From: MGBC163016 sp910588905
GTDB lineage: Bacteria > Actinomycetota > Coriobacteriia > Coriobacteriales > Eggerthellaceae
DNA length: 64,000 bases
Reading direction: 5' to 3'
Assembly: GCA_948616985.1 (NCBI GenBank)
Contig: CAPGDO010000010.1
Location: 1 to 64,000, forward strand
The notes beneath the pieces are model-generated. The model was given only the letters and a program-made list of their open reading frames with translations. It searched no databases and was not told the origin of the DNA. A program made the position numbers and the translations under genes. How positions within the stretch are numbered: position 1 is the first letter of the stretch; each line of letters starts with the position of its first letter. This document shows, one piece after another, positions 60,938-64,000 of this stretch.

Positions 60938-63223
60938 TCAGAAACATAGAAACTCCGGCTCCTCCTCTCCCGGCCTGACCAAACCGACATCTGACTTGTA
61001 ATAAATAGGCACCGCGTATTCCTTAAGCACGTAAAATGGCTCCCGGTATTCGAGCACCTCTGCCTCCTGGTATTGACGCCGGAGCCAGCTGGGAACACTT
61101 ACGCTATAGCGTTGAGCTTTCTTGGCGAGCAAGGCAACCTGGCTGGAAACACGCAGCTCTCTTGCTAGAGCGCGGCCGCCGTCACCGAAAGGCACGATGA
61201 GTGGCACTGTGTCTTCCTCGATGATGCGATAATCCAAGGATGTCTTTTCGAACGGAATGGTTTGAAACCCGTTTGAGAGGATGCTCGCCTTCGAAAGCGA
61301 TTTGAATATGCCCTTCGCGTCCGTGCTCTCAGTCTGGTATCTTCGCTGGAAGAACGGCAGAACGAGCGACTCATCGACCCTCCCGCCGTTTTCGCCGATG
61401 AGGTCACGAGAAATGCTTCGCATTTTATCGAGCCACGGGCTTGTGCCCGATTGCTCGCCATCGACCAGCAAGTCAAAGACATGCACGCACCCCATCTGCC
61501 GCGAGCCCTCGCGATTGCACCTCCCTGCCGCCTGAACGATGGAGTCCATTCCCGCAATCTCCCGATAGACTTCGGGGAAGTCGATATCCACGCCGGCTTC
61601 GATGAGTTGGGTCGAAACCACGACGCAGCGTTCCTGTCGCTCCAGCCTGTCGCAGATGCTTTCGATAATTCGAGCTCTGTGATCGGGCGTCATGAAGGCA
61701 CTCAGGTGAAAGATGCCGCCGGCTTCCGCATGCGCCCGATCCTCGATAACGCCTTGCTGCGTTGCTTGTTCAAGGAGGGCAAGATATGTCGCAAGAGCAT
61801 TTCTTTTCGTCCCCACCACGCAAAGGGACTGATGGGAACTCGCCAACATGCGGGCAAGCTCCTCCACCTCAACCTCGCCGATCATGTCATAGTTGATGCG
61901 AGACCCGAAGGCCTCGTCGAACCCATTGCGATGGGTTACGATTTCTTGCGGTTGAGAGCCGTACGGCCACACCATGTCCAACGCAGGCTGAGTAGCGGAG
62001 CACAGGACGATGCTTGTACCATAAGCGAAGGCAAGTTCTTCGAGCATGGCAAGGGATGGTTCCAGAAGCGAGTCGGGCAACGTTTGCGCCTCGTCCAAGA
62101 TCACGACGCTTCTTACAATGTTGTGAACTTTTCGGCTCTTCGCTGGTTTGCTGGCGAAGAGCGATTCGAAGAACTGGACATTCGTCGTCACGACGATGGG
62201 AGCGTCCCAATTCTGAGTTGCTAGCCGCGCTGCATAGCTTTCCTCGTCATCCATGTCCTCGAAGTCGTAGTTTGAGTGATGCTCGAGGACATTCTCACTA
62301 CCGAAAATCTTTTTGAGTCGCGTTGCTGTTTGGCTGATGATTGCCGTAAAAGGTGCCACGACGATAATTCGCTCCATACCATTTGCTATTGCATGCTGCA
62401 ACGCAAAAGCCATGCCGCTAAGCGTTTTGCCCCCGCCGGTCGGAACGGTGAGCGTGAAAAGGCCCTGAGGGCTCGTTCCAGCCTCAAGGCAATCGTCAAG
62501 AACAGCAAACCGAGCTCGGTTGACAGGTGTGTCCTTGGCATCCATGCGCTCAATGTGACGCAAAAGCTTCTGAAGCATGCACTTCAAAGAGTCATGCTCA
62601 CGCCGCTGGCGAGCCTCAGACGCTTCGGCATTCATCACGCATTCCGTATCCAATCCATCCGCATCCACGAGGCAGCTGAACAGCATACGAGCCAGGACAT
62701 AGAACGAGAAGAAATTTGGATTGATGGGGTCATTGAATCTGTGTGATCTTCCGGGAACCGTAGGTAGTGGCAAGTCCTCTGCAGAAGGCAGCGTCAACTG
62801 ACCCGTCGTCACCAGGTCGAGGAAGCCGTCGTACGCTTCGATTTCGCTGTTCAGCCGTTGAGCGAGCGGTGTCCTGACGGAAGAATCGGCCATGTCGCTA
62901 GACCCCACCCCATTGGGCTGACCTCCATGGTGCCCAGCAAGAGCGTACGCCATCAGCATACCGCTGGCACCATATCGCTTCACCGCTTCAATTGCTCCAG
63001 CAGTCGAGTGGTCAACCCGTTGATGGTCGCCCGCTAGCCGCCTTTGGAACGCGGCGCTCGCTTTCCCAGCATCGTGGAGAACCCCAAGCGTGTGGCCCCA
63101 TTGGGCCATGTCGAATTTCGACGCGAAGCTTGATGAAAGGTCGGCAACTGCATTCAGATGAACGGATAGGGGTTGCCATGTCGACTTATCAGATGATTCG
63201 CCATCAGTGTGAGCGTAGAGCAT
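60938..63223 (-). CDS. cas3: Cas3 helicase-nuclease
   Basis: A 761-residue single-chain Cas3 from the ATG at 63223, which has GGGGAGGGG upstream; a longer frame begins with GTG at 63250. The HD nuclease has LGVLHDAGKAS (H50, D51), VDHSTAGA and AGHHGG. The SF2 helicase has VPTGGGKTLSG, the DEAQ box, SATQP and VQAAGRCNREG. It is recruited by Cascade to unwind and degrade invader DNA. It is the first gene of the cas operon. Confidence 0.96.
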   Translation of the reverse strand: MLYAHTDGESSDKSTWQPLSVHLNAVADLSSSFASKFDMAQWGHTLGVLHDAGKASAAFQRRLAGDHQRVDHSTAGAIEAVKRYGASGMLMAYALAGHHGGQPNGVGSSDMADSSVRTPLAQRLNSEIEAYDGFLDLVTTGQLTLPSAEDLPLPTVPGRSHRFNDPINPNFFSFYVLARMLFSCLVDADGLDTECVMNAEASEARQRREHDSLKCMLQKLLRHIERMDAKDTPVNRARFAVLDDCLEAGTSPQGLFTLTVPTGGGKTLSGMAFALQHAIANGMERIIVVAPFTAIISQTATRLKKIFGSENVLEHHSNYDFEDMDDEESYAARLATQNWDAPIVVTTNVQFFESLFASKPAKSRKVHNIVRSVVILDEAQTLPDSLLEPSLAMLEELAFAYGTSIVLCSATQPALDMVWPYGSQPQEIVTHRNGFDEAFGSRINYDMIGEVEVEELARMLASSHQSLCVVGTKRNALATYLALLEQATQQGVIEDRAHAEAGGIFHLSAFMTPDHRARIIESICDRLERQERCVVVSTQLIEAGVDIDFPEVYREIAGMDSIVQAAGRCNREGSRQMGCVHVFDLLVDGEQSGTSPWLDKMRSISRDLIGENGGRVDESLVLPFFQRRYQTESTDAKGIFKSLSKASILSNGFQTIPFEKTSLDYRIIEEDTVPLIVPFGDGGRALARELRVSSQVALLAKKAQRYSVSVPSWLRRQYQEAEVLEYREPFYVLKEYAVPIYYKSDVGLVRPGEEEPEFLCF

Positions 63224-63805
63224 TTCAATCCCCTCCCCGTCGTTACCCACTCCCGGCCTGTCACAATGCTTAATATATCACATTTAGAAGTATATATGTA
63301 CAAATTCGAAATTCTCTTTTGTAAATATGCGAAGGGGACCAGCTTCGGCCCCCTTCGCAATCCAACCCATATATTCTTCTATTTCAACCCACGTCCCCCA
63401 GTTCATAGAAGAGGACGACGAGTTCATTGTAGCAGGGCAGCCGTATTTCAACATATCACTGTCAACAACGAAGGGTGTACCGAATTCAGTACACTCTTTC
63501 CACTCAATATAGCATCATGAGCGATTGCGTTTTACGAAGGTCTCAGATTCAATCGAGTGCAACATCATGCCAGGTTTGACCTAGCGTATCGGCTTTTTGC
63601 TGCAGCCGACACAAATCAGGACGCACTAGGTGATTATCGTAACCGAGCCTCAACATACCGACATACAATATGAGAGCAACACCCAACGAAGAAGCGCCCC
63701 TCCCTGCATCCGCCGCGATAGGAGACGAAAGCTTGTAAACACATCAGCGCAACCATGAATCGATTAGAAATTGCATTCACTCCACCAGTTGATTAGGAGA
63801 ATCAT
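63224..63805. promoter_or_regulatory. Divergent region between cas3 and the glyoxalase gene
   Basis: This is 582 bases with no supported gene, notably AT-rich at 63260-63330. It holds a 9-bp hairpin GCGAAGGGG/CCCCTTCGC at 63329-63358, a repeat-like element at 63381-63419, an inverted repeat GTGTAC-N8-GTACAC at 63475-63494, and a TCGGCT/AGCCGA stem near 63588. The cas promoter should lie on its minus strand; TATACT boxes are present but no clean promoter was fixed. AGGAG before 63806 is a Shine-Dalgarno. Confidence 0.5.
63381..63419 (-). repeat. Degenerate CRISPR repeat-like element upstream of cas3
   Basis: On the minus strand it starts GTCGTCC and ends GGGGACGTGGGTTGAAAT. The last nine bases before the final T, GGGTTGAAA, equal the array repeat, and CGTCC/GGACG can pair as a stem. 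It is 39 rather than 33 bases long, with a longer loop. The sequence after it on the minus strand runs into the hairpin at 63329-63358, giving a repeat-spacer-hairpin layout. Confidence 0.4.
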
Positions 63806-64000
63806 ATGAACAGCAAGGCCATTCATCGTTGCCTACACGTGCTCGACCTGCAGAAGTCGCTCGACTTCTACGAGCAGGCGCTCGGCATGACCGAGATCCG
63901 TCGCATGGGCCCCGAAGATGGCTCGTGGGTCAACGCGTTCATCGGCAGCGACGCCTGCGGGTTCCAGCTGGAGCTCACGTGGAACCGCGGCCGCACCGAG
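63806..64000 (+). CDS. VOC-family (glyoxalase I-like) protein, cut by the window edge
   Basis: My translation from the ATG at 63806 (AGGAG eight bases upstream) gives 65 codons to the edge. It starts MNSKAIHRCLHVLDLQKSLD, then FYEQALGMTEIRR and FIGSDACGFQLELTWN, the first beta-alpha-beta unit of a glyoxalase I-like metalloenzyme, with His in HVLDL and Glu in QLELT as metal ligands. Lactoylglutathione lyase is the best guess; other VOC enzymes remain possible. Confidence 0.85.
   Translation, partial: MNSKAIHRCLHVLDLQKSLDFYEQALGMTEIRRMGPEDGSWVNAFIGSDACGFQLELTWNRGRTE

Noticed and set aside
63445..63460. A second CRISPR-like repeat fragment (ATTTCAAC) near cas3
   Set aside because: Only eight bases match, no stem can form, and nothing resembling the rest of the repeat follows.

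Overview
The window looks like part of an anaerobic gut actinobacterium of the class Coriobacteriia, most likely family Eggerthellaceae (Eggerthella, Gordonibacter or Slackia type). This is an inference from gene content: several molybdopterin oxidoreductase modules each paired with a small 4Fe-4S protein, major facilitator carriers beside them, a LuxR regulator with a multi-helix membrane domain, and a complete type I-C CRISPR-Cas locus. Species cannot be fixed without a search.

Left third (1-30.0 kb). Five molybdenum catalytic subunits related to acetylene hydratase, pyrogallol transhydroxylase and catechol dehydroxylases lie on the minus strand in four modules. (a) 5901 down past the left edge: zinc ribbon, MFS carrier, catalytic subunit, 4Fe-4S protein, second catalytic subunit. 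(b) 21264-15479: OFA-type MFS carrier, DASS anion carrier, catalytic subunit, 4Fe-4S protein, followed by a zinc ribbon and a membrane protein. (c) 24305-21392: catalytic subunit and a 4Fe-4S protein whose gene is base-for-base identical to that of module b. (d) 29972-26202: catalytic subunit, 4Fe-4S protein, FKBP/SlyD prolyl isomerase and two zinc ribbons, ending at a strong terminator. A plus-strand LuxR-type membrane regulator (24691-26100) sits between c and d. Both modules carry a near-identical 18-bp inverted repeat upstream, a likely shared operator. A 2731-residue wall-anchored M26-like metallopeptidase (14389-6194) separates a from b.

Middle (30.4-50.4 kb). This is mainly housekeeping: a TrkA-TrkA-TrkH potassium operon ending in a kinase-less KdpD-like DUF4118-GAF protein, a ClC channel, a pentapeptide protein, a GNAT acetyltransferase, a membrane-anchored EEP-family phosphatase, MsrAB, a WYL regulator, NAD(P)HX epimerase, ThpR and an ArsC/Spx-like protein. 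From about 39.5 to 47.4 kb there is accessory DNA: two large unrecognised genes, a BrnT/BrnA toxin-antitoxin pair and small unknown genes. Four direct copies of a sequence built around CCAGTCAGAATGCCAC lie between the small-gene groups and give a cassette-like layout.

Right third (50.4-64 kb). A REP-associated (RAYT) transposase gene flanked by inverted repeats abuts a CRISPR array of 58 visible 33-bp repeats (51376-55306, interrupted by 100 Ns). Next come a leader and a complete I-C operon on the minus strand in the order cas3-cas5c-cas8c-cas7-cas4-cas1-cas2. Two pairs of spacers point to repeated sampling of the same viruses. A degenerate repeat-like element upstream of cas3 may be a crRNA-like regulator. 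A VOC/glyoxalase gene runs off the right edge.
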